From: Sugiyamaella lignohabitans
Lineage: Eukaryota; Ascomycota; Dipodascomycetes; Dipodascales; Trichomonascaceae
DNA length: 64,000 bases
Assembly (NCBI RefSeq): GCF_001640025.1
Contig: NC_031674.1
Span: forward strand, 2,604,001 to 2,668,000
Direction: 5' to 3'
Shown: in pieces, positions 28,444 to 38,318 of the stretch
Layout: every line of letters starts with the position of its first letter
Numbering within the stretch: the first letter of the stretch is position 1
Notes under the pieces: model-generated
Told to the model about the DNA's origin: nothing
Databases searched by the model: none
Seen by the model: the letters and a program-made list of their open reading frames with translations, nothing else
Position numbers and translations under genes: made by a program

Positions 28444-28980
28444 TTTTACGTTTGTGATTGTCTGTGAAACTTTACGACAAAAACAGGGGAAATTAATCAG
28501 TATATATACGACTCCATACCCCCACGAATTTAACCGGCAGCATCGTACCTTGAAAAAGCAGTTCATCCGCAGATCGGTTTGGGGGTTGCATGTGGGGTTA
28601 GCCTCGAGGTCAGCTAAATTGGGGGCATTTCGTTTGGTGATCATTTGGGGATATTTTGGGGGCACCAACTTTCATAACTGGGTTCAGTCAGACAGACTGC
28701 CTCTTTACGAAGTTTATTTGCAAATGCTGCCATGTTTATGTTCACAGTCTACACGCTGAAGCGGGGTCTCTTCTGAGTCTACTAGCAGGAGTTTAAGTTA
28801 TCCGACCAGGGGAAAACTCAGTTAATATATTCATATAGGGTCCCCGTCCGGTTTGACCTGGGACTGGGGGGAGAAACCAAGCTGCCAGAGGCAACAGGTC
28901 ACCCAGATCAAAAAAGAGGAGGATTTAAATAAATTCAAACCATGCCATTTTATTTTTTATTTAATCCCGAAGCGACATTC
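28444..28980. other. interval between aldolase 5' end and RPL4 3' end
   Basis: About 540 bp. It holds the aldolase upstream region and, near 28861-28892, a decayed GC element listed separately. No gene is seen. Confidence 0.45.
28861..28892 (-). repeat. decayed GC-hairpin element (copy H) behind RPL4
   Basis: On the minus strand it begins GCCTCTGGCAGCTTGG, then TTTCTCCCCCCAGTCC. About 25 of 32 positions agree with the consensus GCCTCCGGCGGCTGGGG + CTCTGCCCCAGACCCC, without gaps. It starts 88 bases past the RPL4 stop in sense orientation. A 7-bp inverted repeat (TGACCTG 28854-28860 / CAGGTCA 28895-28901) flanks it. Confidence 0.5.
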
Positions 28981-30078
28981 TTAGTTCTCCTTGAGGAGCT
29001 CCTTGAAAGCAGCAGAAGGCTTGGAGGCAGTAGTCTTCTCAACCTTGGCGGAACCGAGGTTTTGAGCAGAGAAAGCCTTAGCATATGGGTTCAATCTAAG
29101 AAGAACTTGCTTGTTCTTGAGAGGGTTCTTCTTAAGAGCGTTGGCACGCTTTTGGTGCTTGTCACCAGCAGCTCTGACAACAGATTGGATATCGGAAGAG
29201 TTGATGATACGGGTAATATCAGCGTTGGAGAGGATGTTGTGGGGAAGAGTAAATCCAGACTTGGCAGAAGCATTGGCCTCAGAACCCCAGATCTCATCAA
29301 GGAGAGAGAAAGCAGACTCAGTCCAGATGATGAAACGACCAAGGTGGGAACCAGGAGCAAGTTGAAGCAAGTTCAAGGCACGGACGTTAGAAGTCTCAAC
29401 ACCAGGAATGTTGCGGAAAGCCTTAACAAGACCGTTGTCCTCACCGTAGACGACAAGAGGACCACGTCTTTGGGTGTGACGACGACCTCTGAGCTTACCC
29501 TTACCAGCACGGGTCTTCTTGGACTTGACAACCTTGACAACATCACGGTGAGCACCAATAGCCTTGATAACGGCAACAGCCTCCTTGGTCTTCTTGACAG
29601 ACTCAACCTCGTTGGAGACAACAAGAGGAACCTCAGCAATGGTCTCAACACGGTGACCACGAGCCAAAACTAAAGGAGCAACGGAACTGGCAGCGATGGC
29701 AGAGGCAGTAGCGTAACGCTTTTGGTTGTGGTTGATCTTGACGTGCCACTTTCTCCAGGTCTTGGTAGGAGCGAACATACGACCACCACGACACATGTTA
29801 CCGAAAGCAGCTTGACCAGAACGGTGAGTACCGGATCCACCAACACGGGGAATACGGGCAACAGCACGACCAGTACCCCAAGACTCAGCAGAGGTTTGCT
29901 CACCAGCGTTGGAGGCAACAGCGTAAGCTTGACGCTTGTTCTTGGCAACACCAGTGAAGACAGAGTGGACGATGTCGGGACGAATAGGGGTCTGGAAGAC
30001 AGCGGGAAGAACGACGTTAGAAGTCGAAACCTCACCAGAGGTGGAGTAGACAGAAACTTGAGGACGAGCGACAGACAT
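28981..30078 (-). CDS. RPL4: 60S ribosomal protein L4 (uL4)
   Basis: 365 residues from ATG 30078, like yeast Rpl4 (362). It is a core 60S protein whose extended loop lines the peptide exit tunnel. Recognised segments are [12 protein letters not shown] at the start, [32 protein letters not shown] in the tunnel loop region, and the basic C-terminal extension. There is no intron. Codon use is strongly biased to a small set, which creates long meaningless open frames on the opposite strand (28942-29673 and 29722-30138), a sign of high expression. A TTAGGGT site lies 155 bases upstream and an A-rich leader precedes the ATG. Confidence 0.97.
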   Translation of the reverse strand: MSVARPQVSVYSTSGEVSTSNVVLPAVFQTPIRPDIVHSVFTGVAKNKRQAYAVASNAGEQTSAESWGTGRAVARIPRVGGSGTHRSGQAAFGNMCRGGRMFAPTKTWRKWHVKINHNQKRYATASAIAASSVAPLVLARGHRVETIAEVPLVVSNEVESVKKTKEAVAVIKAIGAHRDVVKVVKSKKTRAGKGKLRGRRHTQRRGPLVVYGEDNGLVKAFRNIPGVETSNVRALNLLQLAPGSHLGRFIIWTESAFSLLDEIWGSEANASAKSGFTLPHNILSNADITRIINSSDIQSVVRAAGDKHQKRANALKKNPLKNKQVLLRLNPYAKAFSAQNLGSAKVEKTTASKPSAAFKELLKEN

Positions 30079-30231
30079 TTTTTTTGGAGTCGACTTGAAC
30101 TTTTTTTTTACTTTGTTGAACTGATTGTCGAAAGTTAAGTGAAGAAAAAAAGAAGAGACGAGCAACTGCACAAAACTCTTCGTCTGTCTATGCATGCACC
30201 TCTCGCTCGTCCAGCGTTTTTTCGCACCTTT

Positions 30232-30238
30232 ACCCTAA
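30232..30238. promoter_or_regulatory. Tbf1-like ACCCTAA site upstream of RPL4
   Basis: ACCCTAA (TTAGGGT on the gene strand), 155 bases before the RPL4 ATG. In Yarrowia and Candida, Tbf1 acts at ribosomal-protein promoters through this core. Confidence 0.5.
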
Positions 30239-30391
30239 CATCCATGATTCTAAATATTGAGTGAAATATTTCCAAAACCCTTACATCAAATGTTTAGCGA
30301 GTACAAATGTGACTTGATATTCCAAAATAGGAAATATTATTTATCAAGGGTCAGAGTTTACTGGACCCTGCAGTCCAAGGAGTTTCCTGTG

Positions 30392-30425
30392 AATAGTGGC
30401 TAGTAGTGGCTAGTAGTGACTAGTA
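30392..30425. repeat. short tandem repeat, unit TAGTAGTGGC
   Basis: Three to four copies of a 10-base unit, TAGTAGTGGC, with the last copy changed to TAGTAGTGAC. Confidence 0.7.
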
Positions 30426-30438
30426 TTTCAGAAGGGGA

Positions 30439-30496
30439 GCCTATCTTCGGTAGTTGGGGCAGAGTCCCAAACCTCATTGCTCCTCTCGCATCGTTC
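30439..30496 (+). repeat. decayed GC-hairpin element (copy D)
   Basis: It starts GCCT and continues through TTGGGGC-AGA-GTCCCAA and ATTGCTCCTCTCGCATCG. It follows the second tail form seen in the right half of copies A and B (CTCCTCTCGCTGCGCTCGAG). The 7-bp stem is kept with one G-T pair although the sequence has drifted. It lies between two divergent promoters. Confidence 0.6.
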
Positions 30497-31187
30497 AAAA
30501 CCATTCTTCTATTGGCCATAGCAGTGGTTAGTTTGTACTTTGGCCTGTGTCTTGACGGAGAAGGCGACACACGAGATACAAGCAGCCGCAACAGCATTGA
30601 CCCTGTGATCCTTCCTGTATCTCCCGCTCGATAAGACAAACTTCAAAGTGTACATCTGCCCACCAAATTGGGTGATCGAGCTCATCCCTGCATCCACAAT
30701 GGCATCAGCTCTCAGTACAGGCAGCAGCAGCAGTAGCAGTATCCGTCTGATTTAGTTTCAATAGCATCAATTAATATAAAACTTTCAGCAACTTGGGAGT
30801 GACAATCCAGGAAGAAAAATTGCCCTGACCAAAGCTGTGGAGTAATTGATCAGTGATCAGTGATCCTTATCTAATTTGCAGAGGAAACCACAAAAACCAT
30901 CTGTCGATGTATCTCCTTTTGCTTCGCTCCAGCCAGTACAGTGTCTGGATATACCTCAGCTGCCTCAAGCAGACGACCCGGAGTAGATTACCCCTCACAC
31001 CTCATGTGGGAATTTATCCGGACACGGTTGGTTGTTGAGGTGCGAAGCGTTTTTACTGTCGATCCAACCCACCTCACCTCCCCCACCAGGACACCAGTGG
31101 CAGGACGTGCATGGCGGGCTAGAGATAAAGTTAAGTTTAGGTTTATCGACGTGCATGCATGTGTGGAATAGGAATGGCTGGAAAGCG

Positions 31188-31222
31188 AGGGGCCTAGAGA
31201 GGGGTATATGCGCATATATATC
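31188..31222 (+). promoter_or_regulatory. stress-response-element pair and TATA upstream of GLC3
   Basis: AGGGG occurs at 31188-31192 and 31200-31204, followed by a CATATATAT TATA-like stretch (31213-31221), 210-240 bases before the GLC3 ATG. AGGGG is the Msn2/4 core in S. cerevisiae, where glycogen genes respond to stress. Function here is inferred. Confidence 0.4.
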
Positions 31223-31429
31223 AGATGATATCCTGCTGTTTATTGACTTGTTTGCTAACTACCAAATTCTGTTGAAGTGTACTTATTCGGAGACTTTTTC
31301 TGTTTAGCTTTGAGCATTTCTCAAATTCAGTTCTTTGAATTAGCAGATTACTGAAACGTTACAATTTTGGTAGCCAATTGATTGTTCCGTTGCATCCATT
31401 CCTTAAAACTTGTTTTACTTTTGTTGAGG

Positions 31430-33511
31430 ATGTCTGGGCCATCATCAACTGAGGCAGCGGCTGCTGCCGGTGTATTCAATCCTAAGCCAATTCTTGATAT
31501 AGACCCTTGGTTAGAACCTCATGCCGATGACCTTGCTCGTAGATACTCTGTTGCTCAACAATGGATAAAACAGTTGAACGCTCATGAGAACGGTCTTGTC
31601 AAGTTCTCTGAAGGGTACAAGTATTATGGTTTCAATGTTGATCGAGAATCACATACCATCACCTATCGTGAATGGGCCCCCAATGCCACCAAGGCATTCT
31701 TGTTTGGTGATTTCAACAATTGGGATAGACAATCTCACCCAATGAAGCAAGCTAACCCTTACGGTGTTTGGGAAATCATTCTTCCTCCTAATTCCGACGG
31801 TTCTTATGCTATTCCTCATAACTCAAAGGTCAAAATCTTAATGCATTTACCTGGTGGCAACACAATTGATCGTATTCCGGCTTGGATTTCTCGAGTCACT
31901 CAGGAAATATCCGTATCTCCTGTCTATGACGGTATCTTTTGGAATCCACCTACACCATATATCTGGAAGAATTCTCCTCCAAAGTCCAAACCCGAAGGTA
32001 TTAAGGTATATGAGGCTCATGTTGGTATTTCGAGTCCTGAGGGACGTGTCGGTACTTATAAGGAGTTCACAGCTAATATCCTGCCCCGTATTCACAAACT
32101 GGGTTATAACACTATTCAATTAATGGCCATCATGGAACATGCCTATTATGCCTCGTTTGGTTATCAAGTGACATCTTTCTTTGCTGCCTCATCCAGATAT
32201 GGTACTCCTGAAGAGTTGAAAGAGCTTATTGACACTGCCCATGGCCTTGGAATCACTGTTCTATTGGACGTTGTGCATTCTCATGCATCCAAGAATGTTT
32301 TGGATGGCATTAACGACTTTGATGGTACTGAGTACCAATATTTCCATTCTGGCGCCAAGGGAGAACACAGTCTGTGGGGATCTCGTTTGTTCAATTATGG
32401 AAAGCATGAAGTACTAAGATTCTTACTATCCAACTTGCGTTATTATATTGAGGAGTATCAGTTTGATGGATTCCGTTTCGACGGTGTTACTAGTGTTTTG
32501 TACACACATCACGGTATTGGCACTGGATTCTCGGGTGGATACCACGAATATTTTGGACCTGCTGTTGATGAGGAAGGCATTAACTATTTGATTCTTGCCA
32601 ACACAATGTTAAAAGAGCTAAATCCAAACATCATCACCATTGCTGAGGACGTCTCTGGTATGCCTACACTCTGCTTGCCTACGACTATTGGTGGAGTTGG
32701 TTTTGACTACAGACTGGCCATGGCAGTTCCTGACATGTGGATCAAGCTTCTAAAAGAAAAGAGGGACGAGGATTGGGATATAGGCAATATCTGCTTTACA
32801 TTGACCAACCGAAGACATGGAGAGCTAACTATTGCATACGCAGAGTCTCATGATCAAGCTCTTGTTGGAGATAAGACTCTAGCGTTCTGGCTTATGGACA
32901 AGGAAATGTATACACATATGTCAGTACTTTCAGAACAATCTGCCATTGTTGATAGAGGTATCGCTTTACACAAGATGATCCGATTCATCACCCATGCTTT
33001 AGGAGGAGAAGGATACCTCAATTTTGAGGGTAATGAGTTTGGACACCCAGAATGGCTCGACTTCCCTCGTGAAGGCAATGGAAGCTCGTTTCATTACTGC
33101 CGTCGTCAATGGGGTCTTGTTGATGACGATTTGCTAAAATATAAGTTCTTGAATGGATGGGACGCTGCCATGCAGAATACCGAGACGACCTACAAATGGC
33201 TCTCTGCTCCACAAGCTTACATTTCGCTCAAGAATGAGAATGACAAGGTGATTGCTTTTGAAAGAGCTGGTGTTCTGTTCGTCTTCAACTTCCACGCAAC
33301 CCAGTCCTATACAGACTATCGAATTGGTGTAGATGTCCCTGGTAGTTACCGAATAATTCTTGATACAGATGATACTGAATTTGGAGGATTTGGTCGCATT
33401 GACCATCAAGCAACCGAGTGTGTCACGACTGATTTCCCTTGGAACAACAGAAAGAACTTTATCCAGCTCTATCTGCCTGCTCGTACTGCTGTCGCACTCG
33501 CCTTAAAATAA
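31430..33511 (+). CDS. GLC3: 1,4-alpha-glucan branching enzyme
   Basis: 693 residues from ATG 31430 ([14 protein letters not shown]); the frame is open upstream without an ATG. Glc3 makes alpha-1,6 branches in glycogen in the cytosol (GH13 family). Domains in order are the N-terminal carbohydrate-binding module ([20 protein letters not shown]), the catalytic barrel and the C-terminal beta domain. Catalytic signatures are [10 protein letters not shown], the nucleophile region [11 protein letters not shown], the acid/base region IAEDVSGMP and [11 protein letters not shown]. The length matches yeast Glc3 (704). It is convergent with FUM1; a GC-hairpin relic lies between them. Confidence 0.97.
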   Translation: MSGPSSTEAAAAAGVFNPKPILDIDPWLEPHADDLARRYSVAQQWIKQLNAHENGLVKFSEGYKYYGFNVDRESHTITYREWAPNATKAFLFGDFNNWDRQSHPMKQANPYGVWEIILPPNSDGSYAIPHNSKVKILMHLPGGNTIDRIPAWISRVTQEISVSPVYDGIFWNPPTPYIWKNSPPKSKPEGIKVYEAHVGISSPEGRVGTYKEFTANILPRIHKLGYNTIQLMAIMEHAYYASFGYQVTSFFAASSRYGTPEELKELIDTAHGLGITVLLDVVHSHASKNVLDGINDFDGTEYQYFHSGAKGEHSLWGSRLFNYGKHEVLRFLLSNLRYYIEEYQFDGFRFDGVTSVLYTHHGIGTGFSGGYHEYFGPAVDEEGINYLILANTMLKELNPNIITIAEDVSGMPTLCLPTTIGGVGFDYRLAMAVPDMWIKLLKEKRDEDWDIGNICFTLTNRRHGELTIAYAESHDQALVGDKTLAFWLMDKEMYTHMSVLSEQSAIVDRGIALHKMIRFITHALGGEGYLNFEGNEFGHPEWLDFPREGNGSSFHYCRRQWGLVDDDLLKYKFLNGWDAAMQNTETTYKWLSAPQAYISLKNENDKVIAFERAGVLFVFNFHATQSYTDYRIGVDVPGSYRIILDTDDTEFGGFGRIDHQATECVTTDFPWNNRKNFIQLYLPARTAVALALK

Positions 33512-33595
33512 TTCAATATATATCTATATATATATTATTCGTTTTTCAATTCATTCATCTTCTAGCAGATCACACTTGAAAGCCACGAGAGAGAT

Positions 33596-33612
33596 CTGGG
33601 GCATAGTCCCAG
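33596..33612. repeat. decayed GC-hairpin element (copy G)
   Basis: CTGGGGC-ATA-GTCCCAG forms a 7-bp stem with a 3-base loop; one G-T pair replaces G-C. It lies between the convergent GLC3 and FUM1 stops, 84 and 75 bases from them. Confidence 0.5.
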
Positions 33613-33686
33613 CATCTACTTCCTTCAGCGATGAAAAAACTTATAAGACACATGTACATTATTTTATTATTTATAATTTGGAGTAA

Positions 33687-35168
33687 CTAAGCATCGGAAG
33701 GACCAATCATCTTCTCAGGGCGGACCCACTCGTCGAACTCCTCAGAGGTCAAAACACCGAGCTCAAGAGCAGACTCCTTAAGGGTGATGCCCTTCTTGTG
33801 GGCGTTCTTGGCGACCTTTGAGGCCGAGTCGTAACCAATCTTAGGATTGAGAGCAGTGACCAACATGAGAGATTCACGCATGAGCTGACCAATTCTCTTC
33901 TCATTGGCAACGATACCTTCAACGCAGTGGATACGGAAAGAACGAGCACCATCAGCAAGAAGACGGATAGAGCTCAAAAGGTTGCTGATCATAACAGGCT
34001 TGAAAACGTTGAGCTCGAATTGACCAGATGCACCAGCGAAGGTGATGGCAGAGTGGTTACCAAACACTTGAGTACAGACCATGGTGAGAGCCTCGTTCTG
34101 AGTGGGGTTGACCTTACCAGGCATGATAGAAGAACCAGGCTCGTTCTCAGGCAAGTTAAGCTCACCGTAACCACAACGAGGACCGGAACCAAGGTATCTG
34201 ATATCTTGGGCAATCTTGAAAAGAGAAGCAGCGACAGTGTTCAAAGCACCAGAGGCCTCGACAATAGCATCGTGAGCAGCCAGGGCCTCGAACTTGTTGG
34301 GAGCAGTCTTGAACTCTTCACCAGTAATCTTGGAAACAGCAGCAGCAATAGCGGCATCAAAACCCTTCTTGGTGTTAAGACCAGTACCGACAGCAGTACC
34401 ACCTTGAGCCAAGAATCTAAGACGAGGCAAGGTATCCTTGATACGGTCAATGCCATTCTTGATCTGGTAAGCATAACCAGAGAACTCTTGGCCCAAAGTC
34501 AGAGGGGTAGCATCTTGAAGATGGGTACGACCAATCTTGATAATGTGATCGAATTCTTTAGCCTTGTCATCAACAGCCTTGTGAAGCTGTTCAAGAGAAG
34601 GAATCAACTTGTTGCTAATTTCCAAGACTGCAGCAATGTGCATGACAGTGGGGAAAGTGTCGTTAGAAGATTGAGACATGTTAACATGGTCATTGGGGTG
34701 GACGGGCTTCTTAGAACCCAATTCACCACCCAAAATTTCAATAGCACGGTTGGAAATGACTTCGTTAGAGTTCATGTTACTTTGAGTACCAGAACCAGTT
34801 TGGAACACAACCAGAGGGAAGTGGTCAGTGAGTTTACCGTCAATGACCTCTTGAGCAGCCTGCTTGATAGCTTCACCGACCTCGGGTTTAAGACCGTAGG
34901 TCAAGTTAACCTCAGCAGCAGCCTTTTTAAGAACACCAAAAGCTCTAATCAAAGGCTCGGGCAATTTTTCACGGTCACCACCAATCTCGAAGTTTTGAAG
35001 AGATCTCTGAGTTTGAGCACCCCAGTAACGAGAGCTGTCGACCTCAATCTCACCAAAGGCATCAGTCTCAATACGTTTGGCCATTGTAGCAGCAGATGAT
35101 GAAAAGTTTCTAGCGTAAACACCACGGGAAAGAATAGGCGCGGTGGTGGAAGTAACAAAGCGTCTCAT
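33687..35168 (-). CDS. FUM1: fumarase (fumarate hydratase), mitochondrial/cytosolic
   Basis: 493 residues from ATG 35168, like yeast Fum1 (488). It hydrates fumarate to malate in the TCA cycle. Residues 1-28 are a basic, Ser-rich mitochondrial presequence ([10 protein letters not shown]...RNFSSSAAT). Met29 begins the mature enzyme ([15 protein letters not shown]) and could serve as a cytosolic start. The signature [15 protein letters not shown] is intact, and SSNDTFPT and [11 protein letters not shown] are the other active-site segments. Strong codon bias gives a 390-codon artefactual open frame on the opposite strand (33927-35099). The upstream ORF extension to 35291 has no ATG. Confidence 0.97.
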   Translation of the reverse strand: MRRFVTSTTAPILSRGVYARNFSSSAATMAKRIETDAFGEIEVDSSRYWGAQTQRSLQNFEIGGDREKLPEPLIRAFGVLKKAAAEVNLTYGLKPEVGEAIKQAAQEVIDGKLTDHFPLVVFQTGSGTQSNMNSNEVISNRAIEILGGELGSKKPVHPNDHVNMSQSSNDTFPTVMHIAAVLEISNKLIPSLEQLHKAVDDKAKEFDHIIKIGRTHLQDATPLTLGQEFSGYAYQIKNGIDRIKDTLPRLRFLAQGGTAVGTGLNTKKGFDAAIAAAVSKITGEEFKTAPNKFEALAAHDAIVEASGALNTVAASLFKIAQDIRYLGSGPRCGYGELNLPENEPGSSIMPGKVNPTQNEALTMVCTQVFGNHSAITFAGASGQFELNVFKPVMISNLLSSIRLLADGARSFRIHCVEGIVANEKRIGQLMRESLMLVTALNPKIGYDSASKVAKNAHKKGITLKESALELGVLTSEEFDEWVRPEKMIGPSDA

Positions 35169-35582
35169 TGTATTTTTCGGGTTTTCTTTTGTTTTGATTT
35201 TCAGCTCAGCCAATTGTCGAGTGCAAACGACTGGGATGTGGGTTAGAACTAACAGGCAGGCAAGGGAAAAAATCACTCCCACCAGTCCCAATCGCTTTCT
35301 TTATATGAGCACCCCCGGCTCCGACTTACGGACCTCTCCACATTCTCATTTAACTGCATATTGTGCTCCTATGCGAACAGAACGGGCCAATCAGCTTCGG
35401 ATATTGTCGTGCTCCGGTTACAACCGATCTATGGGCTATCAGAGAACCCTCTTCCGACAGACTTGGGGCACTACCCGCTTTCAGTTGTCGTCACATATCT
35501 ACTTCTAAACAGGGCTAAAATTGTTTAGTTTAGGATTTTAAAAATTGAGAAATCTAAGGAGGATTCTGAAGTTCTTTCATAA

Positions 35583-35592
35583 GTCACGTGAT
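35583..35592. promoter_or_regulatory. CACGTG site GTCACGTGAT
   Basis: GTCACGTGAT, a full Cbf1-type consensus, lies about 415 bases upstream of the FUM1 start and 190 bases beyond the RRP7 stop. Confidence 0.45.
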
Positions 35593-35684
35593 CCAAAAAT
35601 GATAATAACCTATCTATCTATCTTACAGTCAGAGCTCGGCTGTTGTAATGTTCAATCCATCTAGGAATGAATTCTCCAAGGGAT

Positions 35685-35738
35685 CTCCTGCGAAGCAGGA
35701 GCCACAGGGTCTGGGGCAGAGCCCCAGCCGCCGGAGGC
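35685..35738 (-). repeat. GC-hairpin element, solo unit (copy C)
   Basis: CTCCTGC-GAA-GCAGGAG (35685-35701) is followed by CTGGGGC-AGA-GCCCCAG and GCCGCCGGAGGC. It equals the reverse complement of one half of copy A, so it is a single unit, not a dimer. It begins 44 bases past the RRP7 stop in RRP7 sense orientation. Confidence 0.85.
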
Positions 35739-35782
35739 AGGACCACCAGTTCACAGAAAGAGAAAGAGATGCAAAAAATAAA

Positions 35783-36553
35783 TTAGTATGGCTTGAAGCG
35801 CTTGCGCTCTTTGAGTTCTTTGACCTTGAGCTTATCCTGCTGGAATCGGCGTAGGAGATCATTCATCTCGGTCTTCTTCTGTTCTCGGATTTGGAATCGG
35901 TAGAAGTCGGCCTTTTCCTTCTTGCGCTTTTTCTTGGCAGACTGTTCGGCCACGAACTGCTCGGTGGCTTTCTGGGCCGTGGCAATTCCAGCAAGCGACT
36001 TGCGCTTACTTCCAACCACCATTGTGAATCCGTCTTCATCGACCAAGTTAAGCTTATCAACGACTTGTTGCCGTTTGGTCTCCTCTGCCTGGGCAAACTC
36101 TTCCATGTATGTGTCTACCTCATGTTGGAGCTCTCCTTCGTCGGGATATTTAATGCGGTTTTTCAGATAGTATGCTTCTGAGCCAGTTGGTTCCTGAGGT
36201 GACCATGGCACGGGGTTCTGTTGTTTTGCTTTGGTGAGAAATCTCGAGCACGACGCCTTATCTACGAGTACTACCAGTCCTCTATTGTAGTTCTTCTCTG
36301 GAATAAAGCTTTCTAAAATAGTGTTCCCTAGAAAATGACACAGTGACTTTATTGATGAATGTGACGCATCCACGGGAAGGTTTGTAATGAATATGGTTCT
36401 ATCAGTGGTATTATCAGTGGATCCAGTCTTATGAGTTTGATGCTTCTTGGCGTATAGAATATGATATACAGGCTCAGTATCACTGGTGCTTTCTCTCACC
36501 AGAAGCGGAATCGGAATGAATCCGTTTATTTGGTCCGGTAGCTCTAGGGTCAT
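35783..36553 (-). CDS. RRP7: Rrp7, 40S ribosome biogenesis factor
   Basis: 256 residues, ATG 36553. Rrp7 belongs to the UTP-C complex of the small-subunit processome and is needed for 18S rRNA cleavage steps. The N-terminal RRM-like domain includes RTIFITNLPVDASHSSIKS. The C-terminal half holds DEDGFTMVVGSKRKS and the family-defining basic tail (KKRKKEKADFYRFQIREQKK) with the segment LLRRFQQDKLKVKELKERKRF at the end. The length fits (297 in S. cerevisiae). It is divergent from the SET-domain gene, 217 bp away; a TGGACCCTGCATT motif lies between the two starts. Confidence 0.93.
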   Translation of the reverse strand: MTLELPDQINGFIPIPLLVRESTSDTEPVYHILYAKKHQTHKTGSTDNTTDRTIFITNLPVDASHSSIKSLCHFLGNTILESFIPEKNYNRGLVVLVDKASCSRFLTKAKQQNPVPWSPQEPTGSEAYYLKNRIKYPDEGELQHEVDTYMEEFAQAEETKRQQVVDKLNLVDEDGFTMVVGSKRKSLAGIATAQKATEQFVAEQSAKKKRKKEKADFYRFQIREQKKTEMNDLLRRFQQDKLKVKELKERKRFKPY

Positions 36554-36770
36554 TATAGAGCTTGGTAGTTAATATGAATTTCTGTATATAATTAAGTTAG
36601 TAGAAGCACGTTTAACTCTGGCAACGATTTGTGAAGATACGGCGCTATCGATTTCGGGAATTTTTTTCAGGGTTGGGTGACTCTGGACCCTGCATTCACT
36701 CATGCTCACGCAGATACTGAATGAATGAACAGACTGAAGTTCAGTATACGCCAATTTTGGTCTTCCTAAT

Positions 36771-38318
36771 ATGCCATTAGAATCAGAACAGCTAGAAAAA
36801 CTGATAGACTGGGCTGGCGAGAAGCAATTTTTTGTTAGCAAAAAGCTTCAGTTCACTATCAAAGAAAATGAAGGAACTACAGTCATTGCTTCAAAAAGCA
36901 TCGCCTCGGACGAGAAGCTGATTGAATGCCCCAGGAAGTTCATCATAGGACCGGAACTTGCAAAGAGTACGTTCGCTGATATCGAATACGGTGAGATTGA
37001 TGATGAACAAGTTTATGTCAAATTTGCATTCATGTACCAGGTTCTACTTGGCTCTCAAAGCGAATGGTATCCCTACATTTCCGTTTTGCCCAAAGAGGAT
37101 GAAATAATATCTCCTTTTTATTTCAATCAGGAAGACTTGCTATGGATTCAAGGGACAAATATATCTTCTGAGTTAGATCTGAAAAGACAAGTGTGGAAAG
37201 CTCAATTTGAACAAGCAGTGCAGAATATTACCGCTAAATATCCAGAGAGTCCCTCATACACCTTTGAGTTGTATACTTGGACCAACCTTATATTTCTCTC
37301 TCGCTCTTTTCCAGCACATATTGTGGACCCAAGTGCTAATAAAATGACATCTATCTTAGTGCCAATAATAGACTCATTAAACCACAAGCCATTGACCCCA
37401 ATTCACTGGGATTGTACAGGAGGAACGGGCTTTAACTTGATTGCAGGACAAGCAATTGAACAGGGAGGTGAAGTATACAATAACTATGGAGCGAAGGGAA
37501 ATGAAGAGCTATTTATTGGGTATGGATTTACCATTGAAGATAACCTTTTTGACATTGTATCTTTAAGGCTACCGGCCAAAATTATTGAATTCGTCTCCAA
37601 CGCCGGGTTGAAAGAGCTTCCTGAAGATGGCGTATTCCATCTCACCAGGGATGGAGTACCTGAACAACTTAAAAGCGTTTTTGTGGCCATAGTGTCACTG
37701 CAACGAGGAGTTGGACACCAAACCACATTAGCCCAATTAGCTGGCAGGCAGGAGTTAATAAGAGCATTGAATGATAAGTTGGACAATTTTGCAAACATTG
37801 ATAAGCCTATTGAGAATATCCGACAAAAATTTGCTAAATATTACAGGGATGGTCAGATCAAGATTTATAGAGATAGCCTAGCTCTTCTCGGGCAAGAAGT
37901 GAAAGCTATTATCGCTGCTTCTACTTCCAAAGTGATAGACCTCGATACCATATCATCCAGGAATCCTGAACTTCTGACGATTTTGATGCTTCCATTTAAT
38001 ACCGAAAATGTAAACGAAATAGTCGACCAAGGCAGCGAAGATGAAATTCTTATAATGTATATTGCAGCACAGATGATAAATGGGGAATTGCCATGGCCCG
38101 ACCACGAGGAATCTTATCAAGACATGGACCTCGCAGATTATGAAAACTTCACCGAGACATACATCCCATACATTCGTCAGTTATCAGATGATTTCGAATC
38201 TCCGAAGTGGACAGAATTGAGCACTTATGCAATGGCTGCCCTTTATCTAGAGCGGTTTGGTTACGACTATAAGGACAATAAAGGTAGGGGCCTGCTCCGA
38301 TGTGTTATCGACATTTAA
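36771..38318 (+). CDS. SET-domain protein lysine methyltransferase (Rkm1/Efm1 type)
   Basis: 515 residues, ATG 36771. It is a class VII SET protein like the yeast enzymes that methylate ribosomal proteins or eEF1A. The split SET domain has an inserted iSET region. The C-terminal part of the SET carries VPIIDSLNHKPLTP and the catalytic NNYGAKGNEELFIGYGF, close to the wording in S. cerevisiae Rkm1 (NNYGGKGNEELLSGYGF). The rest is the Rubisco-LSMT-like substrate-binding domain. Efm1 shares the architecture, so Rkm1 (uL23/Rpl23 methylation) and Efm1 (eEF1A K30) cannot be separated by eye; Rkm1 is my preference. Its length is slightly below both (about 583). Confidence 0.8.
   Translation: MPLESEQLEKLIDWAGEKQFFVSKKLQFTIKENEGTTVIASKSIASDEKLIECPRKFIIGPELAKSTFADIEYGEIDDEQVYVKFAFMYQVLLGSQSEWYPYISVLPKEDEIISPFYFNQEDLLWIQGTNISSELDLKRQVWKAQFEQAVQNITAKYPESPSYTFELYTWTNLIFLSRSFPAHIVDPSANKMTSILVPIIDSLNHKPLTPIHWDCTGGTGFNLIAGQAIEQGGEVYNNYGAKGNEELFIGYGFTIEDNLFDIVSLRLPAKIIEFVSNAGLKELPEDGVFHLTRDGVPEQLKSVFVAIVSLQRGVGHQTTLAQLAGRQELIRALNDKLDNFANIDKPIENIRQKFAKYYRDGQIKIYRDSLALLGQEVKAIIAASTSKVIDLDTISSRNPELLTILMLPFNTENVNEIVDQGSEDEILIMYIAAQMINGELPWPDHEESYQDMDLADYENFTETYIPYIRQLSDDFESPKWTELSTYAMAALYLERFGYDYKDNKGRGLLRCVIDI

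Larger units (their letters stand above)
30079..31429. other. divergent upstream region RPL4/GLC3
   Basis: 1.35 kb with no supportable gene. It holds the RPL4 TTAGGG-type site, a decayed GC element, a 10-base tandem repeat (30392-30425), a doubled ATCAGTG (30849-30862) and the GLC3 stress-element pair. Short open frames here have no family resemblance. Confidence 0.5.
35169..35782. other. interval between FUM1 5' end and RRP7 3' end
   Basis: About 610 bp holding the FUM1 promoter, a CACGTG site (35585-35590) and GC element copy C. No gene is seen. Confidence 0.45.

Noticed and set aside
28942..30138. Open frames opposite RPL4 (28942-29673, 29722-30138)
   Set aside because: Artefacts of ribosomal-protein codon bias; repetitive Leu/Ser/Thr/Val composition.
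33927..35099. 390-codon open frame opposite FUM1
   Set aside because: It is the mirror of FUM1's strongly biased codons. It has no family resemblance and FUM1 is certain.
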